Shown one piece after another: positions 38,487-48,920 of a DNA stretch of 64,000 nt (its first letter is position 1; every line of letters starts with the position of its first letter). Under the pieces are notes generated by a model. It searched no databases. It saw nothing but the letters and a program-made list of their open reading frames with translations, and had not been told where the DNA came from. This stretch comes from Candidatus Bipolaricaulis anaerobius (lineage in GTDB: Bacteria > Bipolaricaulota > Bipolaricaulia > Bipolaricaulales > Bipolaricaulaceae), in the NCBI RefSeq assembly GCF_900465355.1, contig NZ_LS483254.1, forward strand, positions 744,001-808,000, in the 5' to 3' direction. Both the position numbers and the translations under genes were made by a program.

Positions 38487-38933
38487 CTAGGCAGCTGGCG
38501 TTACGATCAGCTTGACCGTGGCCGTGATGTCCTCGTAGAGCTGGATCTCCGCCTGGTGCTCGCCGAGCGTGTCCACGGTCTCCATCCGGATCCGCTCCGG
38601 GTCGATCTTCACCCCGAACCGGTCCGCGATCTCCGTCGCCACGTCCTGCGGGCGCACCGACGCGTACAGCTTGTCCGCATCGTGAACGCGGCGGGTGAAG
38701 AGGAGCTCCACCCCGGCGAGCTTTTCGGCCAGGGCATGGGCCTGGGTATGGCGATCGGCGAGCTCCGCTTCGTACTGGGAGCGAAGTTGCCCGAACCGGG
38801 CCAGTTCGTGAGGCGTGGGGACCACGCCGAGCTTTCGGGGCAAGAGGTAGTTGCGGGCGTAGCCGTCCTTGACCTCGACGACGTCCCCGGGGATCCCCAA
38901 TCCTGCTACCTCACGGGTCAACAGCACCTTCAC
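38487..38933 (-). CDS. rplI: 50S ribosomal protein L9
   Basis: A 148-residue protein. The start VKVLLTREVAGLGIPGDVVEVKDGYARNYLLPR is the N-terminal rRNA-binding domain of L9; a connecting helix and C-terminal domain follow. Length is exactly typical. GTG 38933 is chosen: AAGGAGGG lies six bases upstream and conserved sequence starts at residue 1, while the frame's upstream ATG at 38957 lies beyond the ribosome site. The usual rpsF-ssb-rpsR neighbours are absent. The 157 bases between rplI and murJ hold nothing recognised. Confidence 0.97.
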   Translation of the reverse strand: MKVLLTREVAGLGIPGDVVEVKDGYARNYLLPRKLGVVPTPHELARFGQLRSQYEAELADRHTQAHALAEKLAGVELLFTRRVHDADKLYASVRPQDVATEIADRFGVKIDPERIRMETVDTLGEHQAEIQLYEDITATVKLIVTPAA

Positions 38934-38992
38934 CTGTATCCCTCCTTGACCGGCCAATGGTAGAGGCGCAGTACCGGAAGTTCAAACGGCGC

Positions 38993-38998
38993 TATACT
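38993..38998 (+). promoter_or_regulatory. -10 element of the DUF177-ruvC-polA operon
   Basis: TATACT, with no convincing -35. It gives a short leader with GGAGCGAGGAGACG before ATG 39021. Confidence 0.4.
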
Positions 38999-39020
38999 TC
39001 TTCACAGGAGCGAGGAGACG

Positions 39021-39518
39021 ATGAGGTTCGATCTTAGCGCGCTGCGGGGGGACCCGGGACGCCCGTTCAACCTGAGCCAGGATGTGGACCTTCCAGTTGT
39101 GGAATGGCAGGGGGAAGCCCTGCGCGTCCTGGGGCCAGTGCATGTTGAGGCGACCGCGGTCTACCAGGAAGAGGGGGTCCTCCTTCGGGTGTCGGTGCGG
39201 GCCCGGGTGCGTCGCACGTGCTCCCGGTGCCTGGCGGAGCTCGTAGAGAATGTGGCGGAGGACGGGACCCTGGAGGTCAACCCGGACGAGATCGCGGGAG
39301 CCTACCTTGAACTGGGTCCGTTCATCGAGGCCGGGTTGCGGCTCGGTCTCTCCCCCAAGCCCCTCTGCACACTGGGCTGCCTGGGGATCTGTCCCGAGTG
39401 CGGAGCCGATCTCAACCGCGAGCGGCACCGCGAGGGCTGCCACGGGCAGACGAAGCGGCTCGACCCGCGGCTGGCGAAGCTGCGCGAGCTCCTCGACGAG
39501 CCCCCCTCGGAACGATGA
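39021..39518 (+). CDS. yceD: DUF177/YceD family protein
   Basis: A 165-residue protein with the DUF177 pattern: LRVLGPVHVEATAVYQEEGVLL, then RTCSRCLAEL, and GICPECGADLN near the end, giving two CxxC pairs. YceD is linked to 23S rRNA maturation and is almost always followed by rpmF (ribosomal L32). Here ruvC follows instead with an ATGA overlap, and no rpmF frame is seen. The C-terminal DPRLAKLRELL block is usual for the family. Confidence 0.85.
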   Translation: MRFDLSALRGDPGRPFNLSQDVDLPVVEWQGEALRVLGPVHVEATAVYQEEGVLLRVSVRARVRRTCSRCLAELVENVAEDGTLEVNPDEIAGAYLELGPFIEAGLRLGLSPKPLCTLGCLGICPECGADLNRERHREGCHGQTKRLDPRLAKLRELLDEPPSER

Positions 39519-40033
39519 CCGGTGGCGTGACGGGACTGGGCAGCGGCGCGGCGGGAGTGCGGGTCCTCGGCGTGGATCCCGGTCTCTCGGCGACCGGGTA
39601 CGCGGTGGTTGAGAGGCGTGGCCGCGCGTTCGCGGTGCTCGATGCGGGCACGATCCGCACCCAGCCGGGGACCCTCCACCCGGAGCGGCTCGGACGGATC
39701 CACGATGCGCTGGCCGCGGCCTTGGTCGCCTATGGGCCCCAGGCGGTAGCGGTGGAGGACGTGTTCCTGGCACGGAACGCACCGTCGGCGATGGCCACCG
39801 CGGAGGTGATCGGGGTGGTGAAGCTCCTCGCCCGCGGACGGGAGCTCCATTCGTTCCCTCCCCGGCAGGTCAAGAAGTGGATCTGCGGGAACGGCGCGGC
39901 GCCCAAGGAACAGATGCTGGCGATGGTGAAGGCCCTCGTGTCGAGCGACGAGACAGCGATGGAGGAGTGGTCCGACCATGCCGGGGACGCGGTGGCGATC
40001 GCCCTCTGTGCGTTCTTCGCCGGAGGCCGATGA
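39515..40033 (+). CDS. ruvC: Crossover junction endodeoxyribonuclease RuvC
   Basis: A 172-residue Holliday junction resolvase. The catalytic acids appear in order: Asp in VLGVDPGLSATGYAV, Glu in VAVEDVFLARN, and the paired Asp/His block WSDHAGDAVAIAL. It cuts four-way junctions symmetrically as a dimer with RuvAB. Length is normal (about 160-190). ATG 39515 overlaps the DUF177 stop, and the ruvC stop overlaps polA, so the three genes are translated in sequence. ruvA and ruvB are not in the window. Confidence 0.95.
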   Translation: MTGGVTGLGSGAAGVRVLGVDPGLSATGYAVVERRGRAFAVLDAGTIRTQPGTLHPERLGRIHDALAAALVAYGPQAVAVEDVFLARNAPSAMATAEVIGVVKLLARGRELHSFPPRQVKKWICGNGAAPKEQMLAMVKALVSSDETAMEEWSDHAGDAVAIALCAFFAGGR

Positions 40034-42744
40034 CCATCTACGAGGCGCTGGGGATCGCGGAGGTCCCGGAGCGCCTCCTCGTGGTGGACGGCCATTCTGC
40101 TCTCTACCGCTCGTTCTACGCCGTCCCCGGCCTCACGACGACGCGTGGCGAGCCGGTGGGCGCCCTGTACGGCTTCTTACGCACCCTGCTCATGGTGCTG
40201 CGGGAGTATCCATCCCGCTACGTCGCCGTCGCCCTCGACGCGGGCGGGGTCACGGTGCGCCACGAGGCGTACGCGGGCTACAAGGCGACGCGGAAGCCGA
40301 CCCCGGAGCCGCTTGCCCAGCAGCTCCCCCGCGTGCCGGAGGTCCTGAAGGCCTTTGGGATCCCGTGCCTCCTCGTCCCTGGCTACGAGGCCGACGATGT
40401 GATGGCCACCCTCTCCTGGGAGGCGGAGCGAACGGGGATCCCCGTCCTCCACCTCACGGGCGACAAGGACATCGCCCAGCTCGTGTCGGACACGGTGAAG
40501 CTCCTCCGCCCCGGCCGGCGGCCCGGGGACCCGTTCACCATGCTTGACCGGGCGGAGGTTGAGGAGAAGTTCGGCGTCCCACCGGAGCGGATCCCCGACC
40601 TCCTCGCCCTGGAGGGCGACGCGTCGGACAACGTGCCGGGCGTGACGGGGATCGGGGAGAAGACGGCCCGCGAGCTCCTCCGCGAGCACGGCTCGCTCGA
40701 CGCCGTGCTCGCGGGGGCGGACCGGGTACCCAACCGGCGGGTCGCCCGCGCCCTCGCCGCCGGCCGCGACGACGCGCTCCTGTCGCGGGAGCTCGTGACC
40801 CTGCGCGAGGTGCCGCTCCCCCTCGCTGTTGCCGACTGCGTGCCCCAGCCGCTCGACCCGGAGGTGCTGCGCGCCGTGCTCGAGGGCCTCGAATTCCGCA
40901 CGATCCTCGCCGAGCTCGCCCTCGACCGGCCGGCGACCTCCGACGGGACGTACGAGGTCGTCACGGACGAAGGTGTGTTCGCTTCAGTCCTTGAGGCCTT
41001 GGGGGAGGCGGAGGAGTTCGCCCTCGATCTCGAGACGACGAGCACGGACCCCCTCACAGCGGAGATCGTGGGGATCTCGCTTGCCATCGGACCGGAACGG
41101 GCGTGGTATATCCCGGTCGGGCACACGTACCCTGGCGCCCCACGCCAGCTCCCTCTCGCCCACGTCCTCGCCGGGCTGCGGCCGCTTCTTAAGGGGGAGC
41201 GGCCGCGGATCATCGGGCAGAACCTGAAGTACGACCTCCAGGTCCTCGCCACCCACGGGATCGAGGCCCGTGGGGTCGCGTTCGACGCGATGATCGCCCA
41301 CTGGCTCCTTCACCCCGATGCCCCGGCCCACGGCCTGGACATCATCGCCCGCTCCGAGCTTGGGATCCGGGTCCAGACCTACAAGGAGCTCCTCGCGGCC
41401 GGTGGGGAGAGGGGCATTCATGAGGTTCCCCTCGACCGCGCCGCCCGCTACGCGGGCGAGGATGCCGCGGTCGTGTGCCGGCTCCGGCCCGGGCTCACCG
41501 CCAAGCTGCGCGAGGCGGGGCTGGGGGGGCTGTTCGACGAGGTCGAGATCCCACTGATCGAGGTCCTGCGCGTGATGGAGCGGCGGGGGGTTCTCCTCGA
41601 CGTGGACGCCCTCTTCGCGCAGGGGAAGGAGCTTTCCCTCCTCATCGAGCGGCTGCGGGACGAGCTCTACGCGCTTGCGGGTGGGCCGTTCAACCCCAAC
41701 TCCACGCCCCAGGTGCGGGAGGTCCTCTACCGGAAGCTCAAGCTCCCCATCCTCGGGCAGCGGAAGACGGGCCCCGCGACCGATGCGTTCGTCCTCCGCG
41801 AGCTCGCCTCCTACCACGAGTTCCCGGGCAAGCTCGCCGCGTACCGGGAACTGGAGAAGCTCAGGAACACGTACATCGAGAAGCTCCCGACCTGCGTCCA
41901 TCCCCGCACCGGGCGGGTCCACACCTCGTGGAACCAGACCGGGACCGCCACCGGCCGCCTCTCCTCCTCTGATCCTAACCTCCAGAGCATCCCCGCTGGG
42001 CACGAGGCGGGGGTGGATATCCGGCGCGCGTTCGTCGCCCCGCCGGGGCGGGTCTTCCTCGGCGCCGACTACTCCCAGATCGAGCTCAGGATCCTCGCCC
42101 ACCTCTCCGGCGACGAGAACCTGCTTGCCGCGTTCGAGCGTGGGGAGGACCTCCACCGCCGCACCGCGGCGACCCTGTTCGACGTCCCGCCGGAGGCGGT
42201 GGACGGCCGCATGCGCGCGGTGGCAAAGAGGGTCAACTTCGGGATCATTTACGGGATCAGCCCGTACGGCCTGGCGCGCGACCTCGGGATCCCCCAGGCC
42301 GAGGCGAAGGGCCACATCGCTCGGTTCTTCCAGGCCTACCCCAAGGTTGGCCCGTTTCTGGAGGGCCTCGTCGCCGAGGCCCGCCGCACCGGGTACGCGC
42401 GGACCCTCCTTGGCCGCCGGCGGCCGCTGGGGCCGGCGGGGAACGGGTTGGCGATGGCGGGTTCGGCTGGGTCCGCAGAGCGGAACGCGATCAACACCCC
42501 GATCCAGGGTTCGGCGGCCGACCTCATCAAGCTCGCCATGCTCCGGCTCCACGCGGCGTGGCAGGTGGGGGATCTTCCCGCGGAGATGATCATCCAGATC
42601 CACGATGAGCTCGTGTTCGAAGTCGACGAGCGCGACGCCGATCGCGCCGCGGGCGTGGTGAGGGAGATCATGGAGGGCGTGGGGGACCTCCGTGTCCCGT
42701 TGCGGGTTGACGTCACAGCTGGCCGCAACTGGGGCGAGATCTAG
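40030..42744 (+). CDS. polA: DNA polymerase I
   Basis: A 904-residue A-family polymerase with all three domains. The 5-3 flap exonuclease (1-300) has VVDGHSALYRSFYA and DNVPGVTGIGEKTA. The 3-5 exonuclease (about 310-500) begins FALDLETTSTDPL (about 330), so its DxE catalytic motif is intact. The polymerase has motif A LGADYSQIELRIL (about 676), motif B around RAVAKRVNFGIIYG, and motif C IHDELVFEV (about 856). It serves DNA repair and Okazaki fragment maturation. ATG 40030 overlaps the ruvC stop. Confidence 0.97.
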   Translation: MTIYEALGIAEVPERLLVVDGHSALYRSFYAVPGLTTTRGEPVGALYGFLRTLLMVLREYPSRYVAVALDAGGVTVRHEAYAGYKATRKPTPEPLAQQLPRVPEVLKAFGIPCLLVPGYEADDVMATLSWEAERTGIPVLHLTGDKDIAQLVSDTVKLLRPGRRPGDPFTMLDRAEVEEKFGVPPERIPDLLALEGDASDNVPGVTGIGEKTARELLREHGSLDAVLAGADRVPNRRVARALAAGRDDALLSRELVTLREVPLPLAVADCVPQPLDPEVLRAVLEGLEFRTILAELALDRPATSDGTYEVVTDEGVFASVLEALGEAEEFALDLETTSTDPLTAEIVGISLAIGPERAWYIPVGHTYPGAPRQLPLAHVLAGLRPLLKGERPRIIGQNLKYDLQVLATHGIEARGVAFDAMIAHWLLHPDAPAHGLDIIARSELGIRVQTYKELLAAGGERGIHEVPLDRAARYAGEDAAVVCRLRPGLTAKLREAGLGGLFDEVEIPLIEVLRVMERRGVLLDVDALFAQGKELSLLIERLRDELYALAGGPFNPNSTPQVREVLYRKLKLPILGQRKTGPATDAFVLRELASYHEFPGKLAAYRELEKLRNTYIEKLPTCVHPRTGRVHTSWNQTGTATGRLSSSDPNLQSIPAGHEAGVDIRRAFVAPPGRVFLGADYSQIELRILAHLSGDENLLAAFERGEDLHRRTAATLFDVPPEAVDGRMRAVAKRVNFGIIYGISPYGLARDLGIPQAEAKGHIARFFQAYPKVGPFLEGLVAEARRTGYARTLLGRRRPLGPAGNGLAMAGSAGSAERNAINTPIQGSAADLIKLAMLRLHAAWQVGDLPAEMIIQIHDELVFEVDERDADRAAGVVREIMEGVGDLRVPLRVDVTAGRNWGEI

Positions 42745-42758
42745 CAGGGAGTCCTTCC

Positions 42759-44195
42759 TTACTGCCCGATCGGGGGCTCGGGGGGGACTTCACCGGGCCC
42801 CGCCTCGCGGGCCAGTCTGCCCCTATGTTTCACGAACACGTCCTTCCAGCGCCCAGTGCGGAAGACAAGGGCCATCCCAATGCCCTGCACAATGTCGGAG
42901 GCATTGATGCCGAGCCAGATGCCCGTGGGGCCCAATCCAACCCCCCGGGCGAAGAGATAGGCGACCGGTATCCGGAAACCGAGTTGGCCGATGGCATTGA
43001 TGATGGTGGGCGTTCGGGTGTCGCCCGCGCCGTTCATGGCCTGGGAAAGCACGAGCGAGAAGGTAAGAAACGGGAACGTCACAGCAAGATAGCGCAGGAA
43101 CGAGCTGCCAATCGCGATGACCTCGGGGTGGTCGTTGAAGGCCCCCACGATCGTTGGCGCAAAGATCAGGAAGGACAAGGCTACTGGGACCGCGATGTAT
43201 TCGTAGTACAGCACAGCGCGCCAGGCAGATTGTGTGGCTCGTTCCGGGTTTTCTGCCCCCAGGTTCTGCCCGACCAGCACCGCCGCCGCACTGGCAAATC
43301 CCGAACCGGGCACCATGATGGCTGTTCTGATACGTGATCCGATTCCATATGCTGCCAGGGTGACATCCCCAAACGAGGTGACCAGACGCATCAGAAAGAG
43401 GAACGAGATCTCCCGGACGAGGACCTGAAGCGACGCAAAGGAGCCGATGCTCACGATTCTTTTGAGCAACGGGAAGTTGGGTTTGAGACATCTGAGCCGC
43501 AACCGAAGCGTGGAGTGTCCGAAGAGGAGATGGGCGAAGAGCACCACGACGCCAATCCCTCGGGTGAGAACCGTTGCTAAGGCCGAGCCTGCTACGCCCA
43601 TTGCCGGGAAGGGGCCATATCCCATGATGAACATTGGGTCAAGGATGATGTTGAGGATGTTTGCGATGATCAGCGCATACAAAGGAGTCCTGGCATCTCC
43701 GGAGCCGCGTAGAGCGTATTCCATTCCCACCGCAAGGAAGATCGCAATGGAAAAGGCGAAGTTGATGCGGAGGTACTCCGCGGCGTAGAGCAAGACGTCG
43801 CCCGTGGCACCGAAGAGCTGGAGGAGCGGTTCGACCAAGAAGAGCGCCGTGAGCAGCATGATGCCGGCCCCGATGACACTGAGGATGAACGTTTGCCCGA
43901 GGACATCGTCCGACATCTCGTAGTTCTTTTCCCCAGTGTAGTGGGAAATGACGGCCATTGTCCCCACGGCAATCCCCTGCACCAACATCATCAGTATGGC
44001 GACAACCGTCCCGGCAATCGAAAGGGCAGCTACTTCAACATGTCCCAATCCCCCCACGAAAAACAAATCTACCATTGAAAAGAGGTCCTGTAGAGCCCCG
44101 GTCACGATCATCGGGGCGGCCAGTTTCCAAATGGACCGAGAAAGCCGGCCGTCTACGAGGCCCTGTTCGATCTTTCGCTCTCGTTGCTTCGCCAT
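42759..44195 (-). CDS. MATE family efflux transporter
   Basis: A 478-residue membrane protein with twelve hydrophobic segments in two repeated halves. IWKLAAPMIVTGALQDLFSMVDLFFVGGLG starts the first half, and SIGSFASLQVLVREISFLFLMRLV the second. ALRGSGDARTPLYALIIANILNIILDP is a typical MATE loop. It likely exports cationic compounds using Na+ or H+. The gene uses more A and T at third positions than polA or fhs beside it, which suggests a different origin. It follows the ABC exporter after 54 bases on the same strand. Confidence 0.85.
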   Translation of the reverse strand: MAKQRERKIEQGLVDGRLSRSIWKLAAPMIVTGALQDLFSMVDLFFVGGLGHVEVAALSIAGTVVAILMMLVQGIAVGTMAVISHYTGEKNYEMSDDVLGQTFILSVIGAGIMLLTALFLVEPLLQLFGATGDVLLYAAEYLRINFAFSIAIFLAVGMEYALRGSGDARTPLYALIIANILNIILDPMFIMGYGPFPAMGVAGSALATVLTRGIGVVVLFAHLLFGHSTLRLRLRCLKPNFPLLKRIVSIGSFASLQVLVREISFLFLMRLVTSFGDVTLAAYGIGSRIRTAIMVPGSGFASAAAVLVGQNLGAENPERATQSAWRAVLYYEYIAVPVALSFLIFAPTIVGAFNDHPEVIAIGSSFLRYLAVTFPFLTFSLVLSQAMNGAGDTRTPTIINAIGQLGFRIPVAYLFARGVGLGPTGIWLGINASDIVQGIGMALVFRTGRWKDVFVKHRGRLAREAGPGEVPPEPPIGQ

Positions 44196-44249
44196 GTTCG
44201 TCTTCGTAGTGACCGCGGGGTGCGGGCCGACGCCCAGTGTCCCGCGGTT

Positions 44250-45493
44250 CTAGGGGGTACGGCACCTGGCTCGCGCCGCCCTCCGGCTTTTCTCGCCCCC
44301 GGTCAAGAGCCGGTCGCTCTTGAAGATGCGGACCGCCACGGCGATGACCACCGCCGAGAAGACGGCCGAGTAGGCGATCCCCCCGAGCACCAATGGGTAT
44401 TCGTCGAACATGAGGGCGCGGATGGCCATCATGGGGTGGGAGAAGGGGATCACAAACAGGACAGCTTGTAGTCCAAGCGACACGGTAGCGAAGTCCTTGA
44501 ACATGATGAGGAACATCGGGATCATGGCCATGGCGGTGATGGGGAAGAGCAGGGTCTGTGCGCTGCGGTAGTCTCGGGCGAAGGTTCCGAGCACGATGCA
44601 CAGAGCAAGGCCTGCCAGAAGCGCCAAGAATAGGGACCCCCCCACCAGAACGTAATCCAAAAGTCCAAGGGCCAACCCGTACTGGCCGAGGTCGATCGCC
44701 CCCATCTGGAACGACCGCATGTAGAAGCTGAAGCCGAGCATGTAGATGAGGGCCATGACCAGGCCCACCAGGGCGCTCCCCACGATCTTCCCGGTGACGA
44801 TCGAGCTCCGGCTCACCGGCATGGTGAGCAGGGTCTCCAGGGTTTTGCTCTCCTTCTCCAGCCCCATCGAGGAGATCACCGTGCTCCCGGCCATCATCAT
44901 GAGCATCATCACCAGGAGGGGGATCATGATGGATTGGGACATGAGCGTGTTCGAGATGGCAGTCGGGGAAACCCCGGCGATCGTCTTCCCCTTGACCAAT
45001 GTGGTGTCAGTCCGCGTTGTGGGGTTCAGGATCACCTCGGGGTTTAGGGGGATGCTCCCTTCGAGGAGCGCGGCTGTGATCGCTTGATTCACCGCCGAAA
45101 TTGCGCCCTCGACCGGGGCCGAGGAGATGAAATCCATCATGCCCAAGCCCCTCATGATCCAGTGGATCTCGATGGTGCCGGGCTCGCCCCCGAGGATCTT
45201 CTCACTGAAATCCTGAGGGAACACGAGCAGAGCCACGCCGCCGCCCTCTTCGGTGCGCCCCAGCCCCTCTCCCACGTCGGTGCCGCTATGGACGACCCGG
45301 GCGGTGGCCCCGAGGACTGTCGTAGCGATCTGGGAGAGAGGTCCCTCGTCCTGGTCCACAACCCCGATCACTGGCCTCTGAGTGACCTCTTCCCCGATGT
45401 CCCCGACCACGCCCCCCATCATGGCGAAGATGACGGCTACGACCACGATCGGGATCAGGGTCTGGGGGGTGAGGAGTTCCCGGACCTCCTTAG

Positions 45494-45515
<22 letters not shown>
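44250..45515 (-). CDS. ABC-2 type exporter permease (NatB-like)
   Basis: A 421-residue permease. One transmembrane helix (about 20-40) is followed by a large extracytoplasmic region to about 190 and then six helices. LEKESKTLETLLTMPVSRSSIVTGKI is the cytoplasmic coupling block of NatB/ABC-2 permeases. Its start overlaps the ATPase gene by 22 bases, so the pair forms one transporter. NatAB exports Na+ in Bacillus, but relatives carry other substrates, so I do not assign one. Confidence 0.85.
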
Positions 45516-46228
<713 letters not shown>

Positions 46229-46264
46229 TCAATCCTCCTTATGGTGCGTGCCCGGGCGCGCTCC

Positions 46265-48025
46265 CTAGAACAGCCCGCGGACCTCACCCGTCTCCGCGTC
46301 CACGTCGATCCGACGGAACGCGGGGTCGGACCCGGTGCCGGGCATGAGGGCGATCGTCCCCGCCACCGGACACAGGAACCGCGCCCCGGAGAAGAGGAGC
46401 ACATCCCGGATGGGAAGAACCCATCCCGTGGGCACCCCCTTCCGGTCGGGATCGTGGGAGAGCGAGAGGTGAGTCTTCACCATCATCGTTGCGTAGTCGC
46501 GGAACCTCGGATCGGACTCGAACGCCTTGGCCTTCTCCTCCGCCGCGGGGGCCCAGGAGACCCCGTCCGCCCCGTACACTTCGCGGGCGATCCGGTCCAC
46601 CCGCTGCCGGAGCGGCATCTCCGGGGGGTACAGGAACCGGAACTCCGCGGGCTCCTCGCCCGCCTCGATCACAGCATCGGCCAGTTCGAGCGCCCCTTCC
46701 CCCCCCCTCCGCCAGTGCTCGCCCACGGCGCACCGCGCGCCGGCGGCCTCCACGTGCCGCCGCACGAGGCCCACCTCCGCATCCGTATCCGTGGGGAAGC
46801 GGTTGATGCACACCACCGGGTTCACGCCTGACTTGCGCACGATCGCGATGTGGTGGAGGAGGTTCGCCACGCCACGCTCCACGAGAGCGAGGCCCTCCTC
46901 TTGATACGCCTTGGGGAGCGGTTTCCCCGGCACGACCCGTGGTCCGCCGCCGTGCATCTTCAGGGCCCGGATCGTGGCCGTGATCACCGACACCTGCGGG
47001 GCAAGGCCGCTCAGGCGGCACTTGACGTTCCAGAACTTCTCGAACCCAATGTCGGCCCCGAACCCGCTCTCGGTCACGTGGTAGTCCCACAGCGCGAGGC
47101 CCACCCGGTCGGCGAGGATCGAGGACTGGCCAACGGCGATGTTCGCAAACGGTCCGGCGTGAACGAGGACAGGTTGGTATTCGACCGTCGCGCAGAGGGT
47201 GGGATGAAGGGCGTTCCGCATCCAGGCTGCCATCGCTCCCCCCACCTCGAGGTCGTCGCAGGTGATGGGATTCCCCCGTTTATCGTAGGCCACGGTCATC
47301 TCCCCGACCCGCGCCCGTAGGTCCCCGAGGTCGTGGGCGATGGCTAAGATCGCCATCAGTTCAGAGGAAACAGAGATTTGGAACCCTGATTCCATCGGGA
47401 CCCCGTTCTCCTTCCCCCCCAGGCCGATCACGATCTGGCGGAGGGCCTGGGCGCAAAAATCCAGCGCCCATTTCATTTCCACCCGCCGCGGATCGATGTC
47501 GAGCCGCTTGAGGCCGCGCTTCGCCAGCCCCTCATCGGTGTAGTTCGCCTCGTGGTGCAGGCGCGCGGTGAGGGCGACCAGCGCCAAGTTGTGGGCGTTC
47601 GTGAGCGCGTCGATGTCCCCCGTGAGGCCCATCGTGAACTCGGTCATCGGGATGAGGAGTGCGTTTCCTCCCCCCGCGGCCGTGCCCTTGATGTTCATCG
47701 AGGGGCCGCCTGATGGCTGACGGATCGCCCCTCCTGCGTCCATCCCGCGCCGGGCGAGGCCCTCGATGAGGCCGAGGGTGGTCGTCGTCTTCCCCTCGCC
47801 AAGCGGGGTCGGGGTGATGGCGGTGATCTCGATGTACTTCCCGGCCGGCCGGGCATGCCGCCGGTTGAGGATCCGGCGGGAATCGAGTTTGGCGACCCGG
47901 CCGTAGGGGAGGACTTCGTCTTCCTTAAGGCCGAGCCTCCTCCGCCACTCGGCAGGGGACGGCATCCCCTTCTCCGCCTCGGCCGCGATCTGCCAATCTG
48001 CCAGCACCGTCGGATCGTACGCCAT
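46265..48025 (-). CDS. fhs: Formate-tetrahydrofolate ligase
   Basis: A 586-residue ligase that makes 10-formyl-tetrahydrofolate from formate and [22 protein letters not shown] holds the P-loop; [31 protein letters not shown] and [11 protein letters not shown] are family blocks. Length is about 30 residues above the usual 556. ATG 48025 is chosen because GAGGTGAG lies just before it; GTG 48034 would overlap the folD stop but lacks a ribosome site. With folD directly upstream it forms the methyl-branch entry of the Wood-Ljungdahl pathway, or formate assimilation or release for one-carbon supply. Confidence 0.97.
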   Translation of the reverse strand: MAYDPTVLADWQIAAEAEKGMPSPAEWRRRLGLKEDEVLPYGRVAKLDSRRILNRRHARPAGKYIEITAITPTPLGEGKTTTTLGLIEGLARRGMDAGGAIRQPSGGPSMNIKGTAAGGGNALLIPMTEFTMGLTGDIDALTNAHNLALVALTARLHHEANYTDEGLAKRGLKRLDIDPRRVEMKWALDFCAQALRQIVIGLGGKENGVPMESGFQISVSSELMAILAIAHDLGDLRARVGEMTVAYDKRGNPITCDDLEVGGAMAAWMRNALHPTLCATVEYQPVLVHAGPFANIAVGQSSILADRVGLALWDYHVTESGFGADIGFEKFWNVKCRLSGLAPQVSVITATIRALKMHGGGPRVVPGKPLPKAYQEEGLALVERGVANLLHHIAIVRKSGVNPVVCINRFPTDTDAEVGLVRRHVEAAGARCAVGEHWRRGGEGALELADAVIEAGEEPAEFRFLYPPEMPLRQRVDRIAREVYGADGVSWAPAAEEKAKAFESDPRFRDYATMMVKTHLSLSHDPDRKGVPTGWVLPIRDVLLFSGARFLCPVAGTIALMPGTGSDPAFRRIDVDAETGEVRGLF

Positions 48026-48030
48026 TGCGC

Positions 48031-48918
48031 TCACCTCGCCGGTTGGGCCTGCGCTTCACAGGCGGCCACGGTGTTGCCAAGGAGCATCGCCACCGTCACC
48101 GGTCCTACCCCTCCCGGGACAGGGGTGATGGCGGCCGCCACCTTGCCAACGGCCTCGTACTCCGTGTCCCCCACCAGTCGGTACCCCTTCGGTGCCGTGG
48201 GGTCATCCACCCGGTTCACCCCAACGTCGATCACCACCGCCCCCGCGCGGACCATGTCCGCCGTGACCAGCCGCGGCCGCCCCACCGCCACCACGAGGAT
48301 GTCCGCCTGGTGGGTGAATGCCCCCAAGTCAGGCGTCGCTGAATGGCACAGGGTCACCGTTGCATCCCCCGCCGGCCCCTTCTGGGAGAGGAGGATCGAC
48401 AGCGGCCGCCCGACGAGGGCGCTCCGCCCCACGATCACCACGTGTTTCCCCGCCGGAGGGTAGCCGCTGCGGTGAAGGATCTGCTGAACCGCGTGCGGGG
48501 TACAGGGGAGGAGGTACGGATCCCCGCGGACGAGCCGGCCGATGTTCTCGGGATGGAGGCAGTCCACATCCTTTGCCGGAGCCACCGTCCCGCACACGCG
48601 CTCCGGGGATAGATCGGGGGGCAGCGGGAGCTGGACGAGGACCCCGTGGAAGCGAGGGTCTTCGTTCAGGGAGGAGACCACGGCCAAGAGCTCGTCCTCC
48701 GACGTCCTCGTGGGGAGGACCGTCGTGGTGGAGAGGAGGCCCAACCCTTGTGCCGCCCTCTCCTTCTGGCGGACGTACGAGGCCGAACTCGGGTCCTCCC
48801 CCACCCGGACGATGGCCAGCCCGGGGACGATCCCCTTCCGCGCTAGATCCGCGACCCGCGTCCGGAGCTCAGCCTTGATCTGGGCCGCGATCTCCTCCCC
48901 GGAGAGAATCCGTCCCAC
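48031..48918 (-). CDS. folD: Bifunctional methylenetetrahydrofolate dehydrogenase/cyclohydrolase
   Basis: A 295-residue enzyme interconverting 10-formyl-, methenyl- and methylene-tetrahydrofolate. [17 protein letters not shown] carries the catalytic lysine in the YVxxK block; VQLPLPP and [14 protein letters not shown] follow; [14 protein letters not shown] is the NADP-binding loop, and [11 protein letters not shown] the C-terminal signature. It sits between fhs and an OFA transporter with spacings of a few bases, so all are probably one transcript. Confidence 0.97.
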   Translation of the reverse strand: MGRILSGEEIAAQIKAELRTRVADLARKGIVPGLAIVRVGEDPSSASYVRQKERAAQGLGLLSTTTVLPTRTSEDELLAVVSSLNEDPRFHGVLVQLPLPPDLSPERVCGTVAPAKDVDCLHPENIGRLVRGDPYLLPCTPHAVQQILHRSGYPPAGKHVVIVGRSALVGRPLSILLSQKGPAGDATVTLCHSATPDLGAFTHQADILVVAVGRPRLVTADMVRAGAVVIDVGVNRVDDPTAPKGYRLVGDTEYEAVGKVAAAITPVPGGVGPVTVAMLLGNTVAACEAQAQPAR

Positions 48919-48920
48919 CG

